Part shown: in pieces, positions 9,183 through 17,639 of the stretch
Position numbering within the stretch: position 1 is the first letter of the stretch
How the letters are laid out: the number at the start of each line of letters is the position of its first letter
Assembly (NCBI RefSeq): GCF_001238275.1
Contig: NZ_LGTB01000046.1
Span: 1-64,000 of the forward strand
Length of the DNA stretch: 64,000 nt
Source: Bradyrhizobium viridifuturi
GTDB taxonomy: Bacteria; Pseudomonadota; Alphaproteobacteria; Rhizobiales; Xanthobacteraceae
Direction: 5' to 3'
Notes under the pieces: model-generated
The model's input: the letters and a program-made list of their open reading frames with translations, nothing else
Told to the model about the DNA's origin: nothing
Databases searched by the model: none
Made by a program: the position numbers and the translations under genes

Positions 9183-10184
9183 CTACACCTTCACCATGCG
9201 CTTGCCGCGGTTTTCGCCGGCGAGCAGGCCGATCAGCGCCTGCGGCGTGTTCTCGATGCCGTCGATGACGTCCTCCTGGACCTTGAGCTTGCTCGAGGAC
9301 ACCCAGGATTGCAGGTCGGCGAGCGCAGTGTCGCGCTGGTCCATGTAGTCCATCACGATGAAGCCCTGCATGATCAGCCGTTTCACCACGATCAGGCCGG
9401 GCACGCCGCGCGGGCCGTGTGCGGAGGGGACGCCGTCATATTGCGAGATCGCGCCGCAGCAGGCGATGCGGCCGCGGTTGTTCATCTGCGCCAGGCAGGC
9501 CTCCAGGATGTCGCCGCCGACATTGTCGAAATAGACGTCGATGCCCTTCGGCGCCGCCGCGCGCAGCGCCTTGTAGGTGGCGCCGTCCTTGTAGTCGACC
9601 GCGGCGTCGAAGCCGAGCTCCGACGTCAGCCAGTGGCACTTGTCCTTGCCGCCGGCGATGCCGACCACCCGGCATCCCTTGATCTTGGCGATCTGGCCGA
9701 CGATCGAGCCGACCGAACCGGCGGCGGCCGAGACCACCACGGTCTCACCCTCCTTGGGCTTGCCGACATGGAGCAGGCCGAAATAGGCGGTCAGGCCGGC
9801 CACCCCGTAGACGCTGAGCAGGTGGGTCATCGGCTCGAGCTTCGGCATCTTCGACAGGTGCTTGGCCGGCACGGCGGCGTAATCCTGCCAGCCGGTGTCG
9901 CCGAACACGATATCTCCCGGCTTCAGGCCGGGGTCATTCGACGACACCACCTCGGCGATGCTGCCGCCGGCCATCACGGTGTTGGCTTCGACCGCAGCGC
10001 GGTAGGTGGCGCCGTGCATCCAGGCACGGTTGGCGGCGTCGAGCGAGATGTAGCGCGTCCGCACCAGCGCCTCGCCCTCCTTCGGCGCGGGGACCGTGCC
10101 CTTGGTCAGCCGAAAATGCTCGGGGCCAAGCTTGCCGGTCGGCTTTTCAACAAGCAGGATCTGGCGATTGACGGTGTCGTTCAT
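9183..10184 (-). CDS. NADP-dependent oxidoreductase, zinc-free MDR / curcumin reductase-like
   Basis: 333-residue medium-chain reductase of the leukotriene B4 dehydrogenase/CurA group, which reduces activated C=C bonds of enones with NADPH. The N-terminal GroES-like domain contains the family segment YISLDAANRAWM. The Rossmann domain carries AAAGSVGSIVGQIAK (about residues 150-165), GCRVVGIAGGKDKC with a lysine for the NADP 2'-phosphate, and VYFDNVGGDILEA. The zinc-ligand cysteines of alcohol dehydrogenases are absent, as expected. Transcribed alone, convergent with the RND operon. Cytosolic. The physiological substrate is unknown. Confidence 0.9.
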   Translation of the reverse strand: MNDTVNRQILLVEKPTGKLGPEHFRLTKGTVPAPKEGEALVRTRYISLDAANRAWMHGATYRAAVEANTVMAGGSIAEVVSSNDPGLKPGDIVFGDTGWQDYAAVPAKHLSKMPKLEPMTHLLSVYGVAGLTAYFGLLHVGKPKEGETVVVSAAAGSVGSIVGQIAKIKGCRVVGIAGGKDKCHWLTSELGFDAAVDYKDGATYKALRAAAPKGIDVYFDNVGGDILEACLAQMNNRGRIACCGAISQYDGVPSAHGPRGVPGLIVVKRLIMQGFIVMDYMDQRDTALADLQSWVSSSKLKVQEDVIDGIENTPQALIGLLAGENRGKRMVKV

Positions 10185-10401
10185 TGTGATCTCTCCCCCT
10201 CGCGTTGGTCGTTTCGCATGCAGTTTGACTGCGACGCGCGCAGCTTAGTGCACAGATTGTGCGCTGCATGAACGCTAGTCCCCGCGCTGGCATTCCACAA
10301 CGGGAACAGATCGGCAAAGTCCCGCTGGACGCGAAGCGTGTTGCGTAGCTGCGTAAATCTGCCACACTTGCCCTTCGCCGGGAACTTACGGGGGTAAGAG
10401 A

Positions 10402-11706
10402 ATGTCGAACAGGTTTACGCAGTACATCCTGATTGCGATGGTCCTTGGCATCGCAATGGGGACCATTGTCTTCAACTACTTTCCTGACAGCCGTGCCGAG
10501 ATCGCAGCCGACGTCAACCTGATCGCGATGCTGTTCCTGCGCCTGATCAAGATGATCATCGCGCCCCTCGTGTTTGCAACCCTGGTCGGTGGCATCGCCC
10601 ATATGGGCAGCGGCGCCAAGCTCGGGCGCATCTTCGCCAAGACCATGGGCTGGTTCATCTCCGCCTCCTTCGTCTCGCTGCTGCTCGGCCTCGTGATGGT
10701 CAACCTGCTGCAGCCCGGCGCCAATTTCCCCGGCACGCTGCCCGACAAGACCCAGTCCACCGGCCTGCCGGTGTCGGCCTTCTCGATCGAGAAATTCCTG
10801 ACCCATCTGATCCCGACCTCGATCGCGGACGCGATGGCGCAGAACGAGATCCTGCAGATCGTGGTGTTCGCGGTGTTCTTCGCGGTCGCGCTCGGCGCCA
10901 TGCCCGAGCGGTCGAAGCCGATCATGAGCCTGATCGACGACCTCGCGCACATCATGCTCAAGGTCACCGGCTACGTGATGCTGTTCGCGCCGATCGCGGT
11001 GTGGGCCGCGATCATGGCGACCGTTTCGAAGAACGGCCTCGGTGTGCTCTGGAAGCTGATCGTGTTCATGGGCGGCTTCTATCTGTCGCTGCTGATCCTG
11101 TGGGGCATCCTGGTCACAGTCGGCTTCATTGTGATCGGGCCGCGTTACAGCCATCTGCTGCGGCTGATCCGCGAACCGCTGATGATCGCGTTCTCGACCG
11201 CCTCCTCGGAGGCGGCCTATCCGAAGACGCTGGAGGGGCTGAACAAGTTCGGCGCCTCCTCGCGGATCTCGGCCTTCGTGTTGCCGCTCGGCTATTCCTT
11301 CAACCTCGATGGCACGATGATGTATTGCACCTTCGCGAGCATCTTCATCGCGCAGACCTACCACATCGAAATGTCGCTCGGCACGCAGCTCGCGATGCTG
11401 GCGACCTTGATGATCACCTCCAAAGGCGTTGCCGGCGTGCCGCGCGCCTCGCTGGTGGTGATCGCCTCGACGCTGTCGCAGTTCGGCATCCCCGAGGCCG
11501 GCCTTTTGATGATCATGGGCATCGACACCTTCCTCGACATGGGCCGTAGCGCCACCAACGTGATCGGCAACTCGCTGGCGACGTCGGTGGTCGCGAAGTG
11601 GGAGGGCGAGCTGAAGGCCGAGCACGAGCTCGGGCCCGACGACGCCGTGCCCGATGACGCGGTGCCGGGCGATGCCGTGCCCGGCGCGGTGATGGCCGGC
11701 CATTGA
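10402..11706 (+). CDS. Dicarboxylate/amino acid:cation symporter (DAACS family)
   Basis: 434-residue secondary transporter of the GltP/DctA/GltPh family, which imports C4-dicarboxylates or acidic amino acids with protons or sodium. The two re-entrant-loop signatures are visible: FSTASSEAAYPKTLE (HP1, serine-rich) and the later region with GVAGVPRASLVVIAS (HP2). NLDGTMMYC represents the NMDGT-type motif of TM7, and DMGRSATNVIGNS the TM8 substrate site. The C terminus carries an unusual Asp/Ala/Val/Pro repeat (DDAVPDDAVPGDAVPG). GGGGGTAAGAG precedes the ATG. A periplasmic binding protein gene starts 13 bases downstream, an unusual partner for this family. Confidence 0.92.
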   Translation: MSNRFTQYILIAMVLGIAMGTIVFNYFPDSRAEIAADVNLIAMLFLRLIKMIIAPLVFATLVGGIAHMGSGAKLGRIFAKTMGWFISASFVSLLLGLVMVNLLQPGANFPGTLPDKTQSTGLPVSAFSIEKFLTHLIPTSIADAMAQNEILQIVVFAVFFAVALGAMPERSKPIMSLIDDLAHIMLKVTGYVMLFAPIAVWAAIMATVSKNGLGVLWKLIVFMGGFYLSLLILWGILVTVGFIVIGPRYSHLLRLIREPLMIAFSTASSEAAYPKTLEGLNKFGASSRISAFVLPLGYSFNLDGTMMYCTFASIFIAQTYHIEMSLGTQLAMLATLMITSKGVAGVPRASLVVIASTLSQFGIPEAGLLMIMGIDTFLDMGRSATNVIGNSLATSVVAKWEGELKAEHELGPDDAVPDDAVPGDAVPGAVMAGH

Positions 11707-11718
11707 CGGGAGGGATGC

Positions 11719-12660
11719 ATGCATCGCGCCCGCTGGAGGCCGGTACGGGCTGAGGGCCGGTTGCTGTCGGCATGTCTGCTGGCGGCAGCCCTGCTCGCTG
11801 GTCCGGCGTCCGCACAGTCGGCGGGCGAAGGGCTCAGCCCCACGCTCGCCAACATCAAGGCCACGCATTCCGTGCGGATCGGCTATCGCGAGAGTTCGCC
11901 GCCGTTCTCGTTCCTCGACCACTCCAACCGGCCGATCGGCTACAGCCTCGAGCTGTGTGATGCGATCGTCGACGAGATCGGGGCCGAGGTCGACGACGCC
12001 AACCTCAAGATCGACTACGTCAAGGTCACCTCCGACGACCGCATCCCGGCGGTGGTCGACAAGAAGATCGACCTCGAATGCGGGTCGACCACGGCGAACG
12101 CGGAGCGCGGCAAGCAGGTCGCGTTCTCGCCGCTGATGTTCGTGGCCGGCACCAAGCTGATGGTGCCGAAGGCCTCGGGGGTCAACCAGGTCGTCGACCT
12201 CAAGGGCAAGACGGTGGTGGTCACCAAGGGCACCACCAACGAGCAGGCGATGCACAATGTCGACGCCAAGCAACAGCTCGGCCTCAACATCGTCACCGCA
12301 GGCGACCACGAGCAGTCCTACCAGATGCTGGTGGACGGCAAGGCGGATGCGTTCGCGACCGACGACATCCTGCTCTACGGCCTGATCGCGCGGCACAAGT
12401 CGCAGGACAAATTCCGCGTCACCGGCGATTATCTGTCCTACGATCCTTACGGCATCATGTACCGCAAGGGCGAACCGCAGATGAAGGACGTGGTCGAGCG
12501 CGCGTTCCGCAAGCTCGCCTCGAACCGCGACATCGTCCCGCTCTACAACAAATGGTTCGTCGCCCGCCTGCCGACCGGCGAGAAGCTCAACGTCGCGCTG
12601 TCGCCGCAGCTCGAGGACGCCTTCAAGGCGCTCGACGATTCGCCAGGTGGTGCGAACTAG
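11719..12660 (+). CDS. Amino acid ABC-type periplasmic solute-binding protein (GltI-like), orphan
   Basis: 313 residues. A signal peptide (cleavage near PASAQ) precedes a type II periplasmic binding fold of family 3: HSVRIGYRESSPPFSFLD, GYSLELCDAIV, IDLECGSTTANAERGKQVAFS, and the hinge and second-lobe segments. This family binds glutamate/aspartate and hands it to an ABC importer. No ABC permease or ATPase gene is nearby. The gene lies 13 bases after a DAACS symporter and is probably co-transcribed with it. Either the protein serves an importer encoded elsewhere, or it presents substrate to the symporter; the second idea is inference only. Confidence 0.88.
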   Translation: MHRARWRPVRAEGRLLSACLLAAALLAGPASAQSAGEGLSPTLANIKATHSVRIGYRESSPPFSFLDHSNRPIGYSLELCDAIVDEIGAEVDDANLKIDYVKVTSDDRIPAVVDKKIDLECGSTTANAERGKQVAFSPLMFVAGTKLMVPKASGVNQVVDLKGKTVVVTKGTTNEQAMHNVDAKQQLGLNIVTAGDHEQSYQMLVDGKADAFATDDILLYGLIARHKSQDKFRVTGDYLSYDPYGIMYRKGEPQMKDVVERAFRKLASNRDIVPLYNKWFVARLPTGEKLNVALSPQLEDAFKALDDSPGGAN

Positions 12661-12670
12661 CACCGAACCG

Positions 12671-12697
12671 CGACCTCTCCCCTGGTGGGAGAGGTCG
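12671..12697. terminator. Perfect 11-bp hairpin after the symporter/binding-protein operon
   Basis: CGACCTCTCCC and its exact complement enclose a 5-base loop (CTGGT). It starts 11 bases after the stop at 12660 and lies between convergent genes, so it could terminate both. No U-run follows, so a role in mRNA 3'-end protection is equally possible. Confidence 0.6.
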
Positions 12698-12717
12698 AAA
12701 GCACGACGCCGCTTCGC

Positions 12718-12945
12718 TCATCGCCAATAGCGATACCGCAGATCCAGGCACTGCCGCACCCAGTATCCGTTCACATGGATCAACTGGCACGTGCTCGGCG
12801 GCGGTTCCTTGATGATCGGATATCCGTGGATGTCGATGTTCGTCGGGGCGGTGACGCCGCGCCAGAACACGGCGTGGGCGGCCGGAGGATTGAAGGCGGC
12901 GGCGAACGCCGCGGCTGCCAGGAAGCTCAAAAGGAGTTTGCGCAT
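12718..12945 (-). CDS. Small secreted protein of unknown function
   Basis: 75 residues with a signal peptide (MRKLLLSFLAAAAFAAAF, cleavage near AAHA). The mature part contains TCQLIHVNGYWVRQCLDLRY, with two cysteines likely to form one disulfide. It belongs to the same loose class of short exported Bradyrhizobium proteins as 3038-3250 and 26913-27176. GGAT lies upstream of the ATG. Convergent with the binding-protein gene. Function unknown. Confidence 0.65.
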   Translation of the reverse strand: MRKLLLSFLAAAAFAAAFNPPAAHAVFWRGVTAPTNIDIHGYPIIKEPPPSTCQLIHVNGYWVRQCLDLRYRYWR

Positions 12946-13016
12946 AATCTGGATCCGGGTCGATTAATGCGCATCAGCGTACTCCCTTGAGCGGCAGGAG
13001 CAAGCCGCTGAATGGA

Positions 13017-13232
13017 TCAAAATGGCGGAGTGAATTTTGCCGCAAGCTGCGTCGCCGCATGCGCGTAGCCGCCGCGGACCGCAGTGCAAGCGAGGGCAAC
13101 GATGCCGACCGCCGCCAGAACGACCATGACCTGGAAGATCGCGCGTCCAAGGATCGCTCCCATCAAGACTCCATCGATCCGGCGGGGATCTTGCTTCGAG
13201 TTTCCACGCGCCGCGATCTTCTGGAGCATCAT
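13017..13232 (-). CDS. Small single-pass membrane protein, hypothetical
   Basis: Predicted 71 residues: a basic N-terminal segment (KIAARGNSKQDPRR), one hydrophobic helix (AIFQVMVVLAAVGIVALACTA) and a short C-terminal tail. There are two consecutive ATGs at 13232/13229; a TTG at 13265 is an alternative start. No clear ribosome site is seen. It lies 50 bases downstream of the 77-residue gene at 13283-13516 in the same direction, so the two may form an operon. No family recognised. Confidence 0.45.
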   Translation of the reverse strand: MMLQKIAARGNSKQDPRRIDGVLMGAILGRAIFQVMVVLAAVGIVALACTAVRGGYAHAATQLAAKFTPPF

Positions 13233-13282
13233 CGGCAGGCGAGATTGCGCTGTTGAAGTCTGCAAGCGCGTCGCTTCGCCGG

Positions 13283-13516
13283 CTAATGTCGCTTCGCGAC
13301 AAGCCGATCGACCTGCTGCTGGAGCGCTGCTTCCATTTCGGAAATGATGTCGCGCGGCAGGCCAACGCCGGGGGGATCAATCGTATCTTGCACGTTGGCA
13401 TCAACGAACTGATCTTTGATCAGTCGTCGAGAGGATGGACGGCCTGGCGCGCCGGCCGCCACGTCAGCCCCGTAGGGCTCACAAAAATCCTGATCCGAAT
13501 GTACACCGTTCTTCAT
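13283..13516 (-). CDS. Small hypothetical protein (77 residues)
   Basis: The start at 13516 (MKNGVHSDQDF) is set by a strong AGGAGG eight bases upstream; a longer reading to 13681 has no such site. The product is hydrophilic, with a Pro-rich middle (DPPGVGLPRDI) and a short helix at the end (EMEAALQQQVDRLVA). No signal peptide, membrane helix or known domain. Possibly co-transcribed with the membrane protein at 13017-13232. Function unknown. Confidence 0.55.
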   Translation of the reverse strand: MKNGVHSDQDFCEPYGADVAAGAPGRPSSRRLIKDQFVDANVQDTIDPPGVGLPRDIISEMEAALQQQVDRLVAKRH

Positions 13517-13728
13517 GAGCTTTGCCTCCTGGCGCGACTTCCTTTCCTCAGTCCCGAGCCATTCGGCTCGCCGCCCATCAATGACTCCGACACCTCGAAA
13601 GTTGTTCCGGTTGGAACCTGCAAAGCCCTGTCGGAATTCGGCAGCTGTTGATCTTGGAACCAGAACTTTAGGCGTTCTCAATCATTGATTGTGGTTGATC
13701 GCTGGAGGATGCCAGTTTGGAGGACGCC

Positions 13729-14085
13729 ATGGGTTACACAAGGCCAATTCGCCAAATCGCAGTCGTGGTCGAAGACGATACAATCCAGCGCGACATGATC
13801 GCGCTGTTGTTGGAACAAGGTCGTTTCGACGTCATCCAATGCGAAGACGCAGAAACAGCAGCGCTGGCCATCAAGAGGCGTCACCCGTCGCTGGTCGTCA
13901 CCGACATCAAGCTTACCGGAAAAATGGATGGGATCGAGCTTGCCCGTCTGGCCCTCGATTGCGACCCGGCAGTGCGCGTGCTGGTGATCTCGGGCCTGCC
14001 GCTGGCCGGCGCGCTGCCTGACGGCGTCAAGTTCTTCGAGAAGCCGGTTTACCCACCCGTCCTGCTGCGGGAGCTGGCGTCGTAG
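13729..14085 (+). CDS. Stand-alone response-regulator receiver protein
   Basis: 118-residue CheY-like receiver domain with no output domain. The acidic pair is in AVVVEDDTIQRD, the phospho-acceptor aspartate in LVVTDIKLTG, the switch serine in VLVISGLP and the conserved lysine in FFEKPV. The ATG at 13729 is chosen because GGAGG stands six bases upstream; a TTG twelve bases earlier overlaps that site. No histidine kinase gene is close, so its partner is elsewhere. Such proteins in Bradyrhizobium act as phosphorelay intermediates or in stress signalling; the role here is not known. Confidence 0.88.
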   Translation: MGYTRPIRQIAVVVEDDTIQRDMIALLLEQGRFDVIQCEDAETAALAIKRRHPSLVVTDIKLTGKMDGIELARLALDCDPAVRVLVISGLPLAGALPDGVKFFEKPVYPPVLLRELAS

Positions 14086-14110
14086 TTTTCGCGGATCGGG
14101 ATGTCGGCTC

Positions 14111-14311
14111 ATGCAAGAGGATCCGGAAATCGATTGGCACCGCGAGCAGATCACGAAGAATCGCGAGCTGATCGCGGAGTTGCAATCAGGAAACACGGCG
14201 GGTGCTGAGGTGTTTCCAGAAACGCAGGCCGAGATCGATCGTCTCACCGCACAGATCGAGCAATCGGAATTGATCGTCGCCGCCTATGAAAAGCAGCGCC
14301 CGCAGGACTGA
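14111..14311 (+). CDS. Small coiled-coil protein, hypothetical
   Basis: 66 residues, highly charged and helical. Two heptad-like stretches (EQITKNRELIAELQ and AEIDRLTAQIEQSELIVAAY) suggest a short coiled coil or helical hairpin. It starts 25 bases after the receiver gene in the same direction, so co-transcription is likely. No cysteine, signal peptide or membrane helix. A role as a partner of the receiver protein is possible but unsupported. Confidence 0.6.
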   Translation: MQEDPEIDWHREQITKNRELIAELQSGNTAGAEVFPETQAEIDRLTAQIEQSELIVAAYEKQRPQD

Positions 14312-14343
14312 CCGGGCGCTGAAGGCAGCACACGGCACGCGGT

Positions 14344-15278
14344 TCAGGCGAACACCGCGTCCAGCGCTGCCGAATATGCGGCCTCGACCAGCGCCGGATG
14401 GCGGCGGCCCAGCGCCTCCATCTTCACGCCCGAATTCACCTCGAGGACCTTCCACGCGCCATCGGCGCGCACGACATCGATGGAGGCAAAGCGGATGCCG
14501 ACGGCTTGCGCGGCCTTGGTCGCGAGCGCGATACAGGCGTCGCGGGTCGCAGCATCGGTGAGCAGCACAGGCTCGGCGCCGGCATCGAGGTTGTGCCGCC
14601 AGTTGAGCAGCCGCCGCTCGCCGGCCGGCGGAATGGCGTCGAGCGCGGCGGCGTCGAAATCCTCGGTGAGGGTCTTGAGCTGCTCCGTCGTCGCGGTCGC
14701 CTGCGCCAGCGCGCGGAGTGAATGGATGCCGTCACCGACCACCATTGGGCGCGTCTTGCCGTAGACGATCAGCGCGAGTGCATCGAGCAGCACCACGCGC
14801 ACCTCGTCATCGAGGGCAACATAGGGCGAGATCGCAAGGCTCGGATGCGCGGCAAGGATGCGCGTGACCGCGGTCTCGAGTTGCGTGGCGTCGTGACATG
14901 GAAGACCAACTCGCCGGATGTGCCCTCATTGGGTTTGACGACGAGGCCATGCGGATGCCGGTCGAGCAACAGCCGCATCGCGTCGAACGAATCCGATCCC
15001 GGGATGTGCTTGCTGAGCTTGTTGCCGAGAAACAGCGTGTGCGCGACGGCGGGGACGCCGGCCGATGCCAGCACCTCCGCACAGGCCGATTTGTCGTTGG
15101 CGACCTGATGCGCGACCGCGCTGTTCAGCCCGATATCGTAGCCGATCGCGAGCCGCCGCTGATTGCCCTTGGTCATGATGACCAGCCAGCCGCCTGACCG
15201 CACCTCGACCGCAATCGAGCGCGCCAGACAATATTTTTTGATGGTTTCCAGGAAGATTCGCTGGCTGATCAGGACCAC
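14344..15278 (-). CDS. ATP-grasp protein (RimK / cyanophycin-synthetase-like fold), frameshifted
   Basis: Two reading frames together make one ATP-grasp protein of about 311 residues. The N-terminal frame includes the pre-grasp region and the ATP-binding lysine strand VVKPNEGTSGELVFHV. The second frame resumes at about ATQLETAVTRIL and contains VRVVLLDALALIVYG, then DVVRADGAWKVLEVNSGV with the metal-binding Glu and Asn. One base appears lost at about 14893. GTG at 15278 is the preferred start (GAAGGGA upstream); TTG at 15314 is an alternative. It would join an amine to a carboxylate through an acyl phosphate; substrates are unknown. It stands alone, convergent with the receiver/coiled-coil genes. 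Confidence 0.75.
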
Positions 15279-15527
15279 GAGATCATTTTCCCTTCGCCGC
15301 GGTTTTCGTAGCAATTAATTGCCAGATCGGCATCGATCTCAGCAAGTAAATTACGTCCAGCAGGACGTGTTAACGATGTCGTGGCTGAACCTCTGCGCGA
15401 AATCGAACGACTGCCATTCTGAGATCGCAATTGCACGCCAGTTGATCTTGACTATCTCATGCATTGGCGCAATGGACACGCGAGATCTTCAGTGATTTCG
15501 GCCACTTCTGCGCCGTCGCGAGCAGTC

Positions 15528-15546
15528 TAGAAATCAAACCATTCTA
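15528..15546. promoter_or_regulatory. Short inverted repeat before the ferredoxin reductase gene
   Basis: TAGAA and TTCTA arms are separated by nine bases, ending 29 bases before the ATG at 15576. This is a possible regulator site in the otherwise unannotated 297-base gap 15279-15575, where I see nothing else. The arms are short, so it may be chance. Confidence 0.25.
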
Positions 15547-15575
15547 AATCCGGTCAGTCGAGAAAACGAAAACAC

Positions 15576-16349
15576 ATGAGCGCGTTCTATCGAGAGAAAG
15601 TTCTTTCCGTTCAGCACTGGACCGATACGCTTTTCAGCTTCCGGGCGACCCGCGATTCCGGTTTCCGCTTCCAGAATGGGCAGTTTGCCATGATCGGCCT
15701 CGAGGTCGACGGCCGGCCGCTGCTGCGCGCCTATTCGATGGCGAGCGCCAATCACGAGGAAGAGCTCGAGTTCTTCTCGATCAAGGTGCAGGACGGTCCG
15801 CTCACCTCCAAGCTGCAAAAGATCCGCGAGGGCGACACCATCCTGGTCGGCCGCAAGGCGACCGGCACGCTGATCACCGACAATCTGATTCCCGGCAAGC
15901 GGCTGATGCTGCTGTCGACCGGCACCGGCCTTGCGCCGTTCGCGAGCCTGATCAAGGACCCCGAGGTCTATGATCGCTACGACCAGATCCTGCTGGTGCA
16001 TGGTTGCCGCCAGGTCTCCGAGCTCGCCTATGGCGAGGAGTTGGTCGCCAAGCTGCGCGACGACGAGCTGTTCGGGCCGATGCTGTCCGAGAAGCTGTCC
16101 TACTATCCGACCGTGACGCGCGAGCCGTTCCGCAACCGCGGCCGCATCACCGACCTGATCACGTCGAACCAGCTGTTCACCGACCTGCATCAGGGCCCGC
16201 TCGACATCGAGACCGATCGCATCATGATGTGCGGCAGCCCGGCGATGCTGGAAGAGCTGAAGCAGCTGTTCGAGACCCGCGGCTTCAAGGAAGGCAGCGG
16301 CAACACCCCCGGTCACTTCGTGATCGAGAAGGCGTTCGTCGAGCGCTGA
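15576..16349 (+). CDS. fpr: Ferredoxin--NADP+ reductase
   Basis: 257-residue bacterial FPR (subclass with short FAD-binding motif). It passes electrons between NADPH and ferredoxin or flavodoxin. The FAD site is RAYSMASANHEEELEFF (R-x-Y-S motif, about residue 50). The NADP side shows LMLLSTGTGLAPFASLIKDP and MMCGSPAMLEELKQL, and the C terminus ends FVIEKAFVER as in the alphaproteobacterial group. Monocistronic, with a promoter presumably in the 297-base region upstream. Cytosolic; linked to oxidative-stress response or iron-sulfur/oxygenase electron supply in relatives. Confidence 0.95.
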   Translation: MSAFYREKVLSVQHWTDTLFSFRATRDSGFRFQNGQFAMIGLEVDGRPLLRAYSMASANHEEELEFFSIKVQDGPLTSKLQKIREGDTILVGRKATGTLITDNLIPGKRLMLLSTGTGLAPFASLIKDPEVYDRYDQILLVHGCRQVSELAYGEELVAKLRDDELFGPMLSEKLSYYPTVTREPFRNRGRITDLITSNQLFTDLHQGPLDIETDRIMMCGSPAMLEELKQLFETRGFKEGSGNTPGHFVIEKAFVER

Positions 16350-16363
16350 GATCGCTTAAGACT

Positions 16364-16484
16364 GTCGTCCTGGCAAAAGCCAGGACCCGTTACCACCGTC
16401 CTCTGCTTTGCGAAGGCTGGGGCCCCACCGGGCTCCAGCCTTTTGCATTTGGGGTTATGGGTCCTGGCCTTCGCCAGGACGACG
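16364..16484. repeat. Palindromic intergenic repeat element, copy 2
   Basis: Terminal hairpins GTCCTGGC-AAAA-GCCAGGAC (16367-16386) and GTCCTGGC-CTTC-GCCAGGAC (16461-16480) bracket a central GGGGCCCC-type palindrome. The outer ends are inverted copies of GTCGTCCTGGC. The right end (16455-16483) is a diverged copy of 141-169 and 21121-21149. Non-coding. Confidence 0.7.
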
Positions 16485-16577
16485 GCCGCGCAGGTGGCGT
16501 GCACCATTTGTCACTTGCTATAACGGTCGCAACGCCGCGCAGCCCTGCCCGAACGCGGCGACCCGAGGAGCAGCAGC

Positions 16578-17447
16578 TTGTCCATCACCGATCCGGATGC
16601 ACCGAAGACCGCCTTTGTGTTTGCCGGCGGCGGCAGCTTTGGCGCAATCCAGGTCGGCATGCTGCAGGCACTGGCGGCGCATGGCGTGGTCGCCGACATG
16701 GTGGTCGGCTCCAGCGTCGGCGCATTGAATGGCGCGTTCTATGCCGGCGACCCCTCGGTCTCGGGCGTGGCGCGGCTGGCCGAGATCTGGCGCGGCCTGA
16801 ACCGGCAGGATGTGTTCCCGGTGACCTGGCGGACGCTGATGAGCTTCCTGTGGCGGCGCGACTTCCTGATCCCGCATGACGGCGTCCGCAGGCTGATCGA
16901 CGACTACATCCCGTTCCGCAACCTCGAGGACGCGCGAATGCCGATCCACATCGTCACCACCGACATCATCAGCGGTGACAGCGTGGTGCTGTCGGAAGGC
17001 TCGGCTGCGGAGGCGATCGTGGCGTCGACCGCGATCCCCGGCGCGTTCACGCCGGTGCATTACCGCGATCATTTCCTCGCCGACGGCGCGATCTCCAGCA
17101 ACACGCCGGTCCGCGTCGCCGTGAAGCATGGCGCAAAGCGCCTGATCGTGCTGCCGACCGGACATGCCTGCGCCAACCAGGCGCCGCCGACCGGCGCGCT
17201 CGCCAATGCGCTGCATGCGCTGACGCTGCTGATCGCACGGCAGCTCGTCAACGAGCTCGAGAATATCGGGCCCGATGTCGAGTATTTCGTTGTGCCGCCG
17301 CTCTGCCCGCTGGTCGGCTCGCCCTACGATTTCTCCCGGACCTCAGAACACATCGCACGCGCCCTCGACACCACCAATGCATGGCTTGCCAGCGATGGCC
17401 TGAAGCCGGGCCACATCCCGCACGAATTGCAGCCGCATGGCCATTGA
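16578..17447 (+). CDS. Patatin-like phospholipase family protein
   Basis: 289 residues. The oxyanion glycine-rich loop is GGGSFGAIQVG (about residues 17-27), the nucleophile elbow GSSVG (about 45), and the second catalytic residue is in LADGAIS (DGA motif), so the Ser/Asp dyad is complete. No signal peptide; probably cytosolic or peripheral at the membrane, acting on phospholipid or another acyl ester. It starts with TTG at 16578, supported by GAGGAG seven bases upstream. It stands alone between a repeat element and the FMN glutamate-synthase-like gene. Confidence 0.88.
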   Translation: MSITDPDAPKTAFVFAGGGSFGAIQVGMLQALAAHGVVADMVVGSSVGALNGAFYAGDPSVSGVARLAEIWRGLNRQDVFPVTWRTLMSFLWRRDFLIPHDGVRRLIDDYIPFRNLEDARMPIHIVTTDIISGDSVVLSEGSAAEAIVASTAIPGAFTPVHYRDHFLADGAISSNTPVRVAVKHGAKRLIVLPTGHACANQAPPTGALANALHALTLLIARQLVNELENIGPDVEYFVVPPLCPLVGSPYDFSRTSEHIARALDTTNAWLASDGLKPGHIPHELQPHGH

Positions 17448-17639
17448 GGGGCGGGCTCGATACCGCTTCTTGGTGCACTGCAAAAGCAAGCCAATCCGGC
17501 TGATTGCGGTAACCGCACCCGCCCATCCGGGCGGTTGTCACATCTGTGACTGCTCGGCCGTATAACCGTAGTGCACTTGTTCCGCGAGTTGGATTAGGCT
17601 CAACGCCGACAGGGCATTCCAGGCAGACCGGAGGATTCC

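Noticed and set aside
11719..12660. Assignment of the binding protein to an ABC importer in this locus
   Set aside because: No permease or ATPase gene is within reach; the only transporter beside it is the DAACS symporter.
10147..12663. Very long minus-strand open frame opposite the symporter and binding-protein genes
   Set aside because: Its composition is typical of the antisense of GC-rich coding DNA (rich in His, Arg, Asp, Gln) and both plus-strand genes are clearly real.
13678..14247. Minus-strand open frame opposite the receiver-domain gene
   Set aside because: The plus-strand receiver has all conserved residues; this is its antisense shadow.
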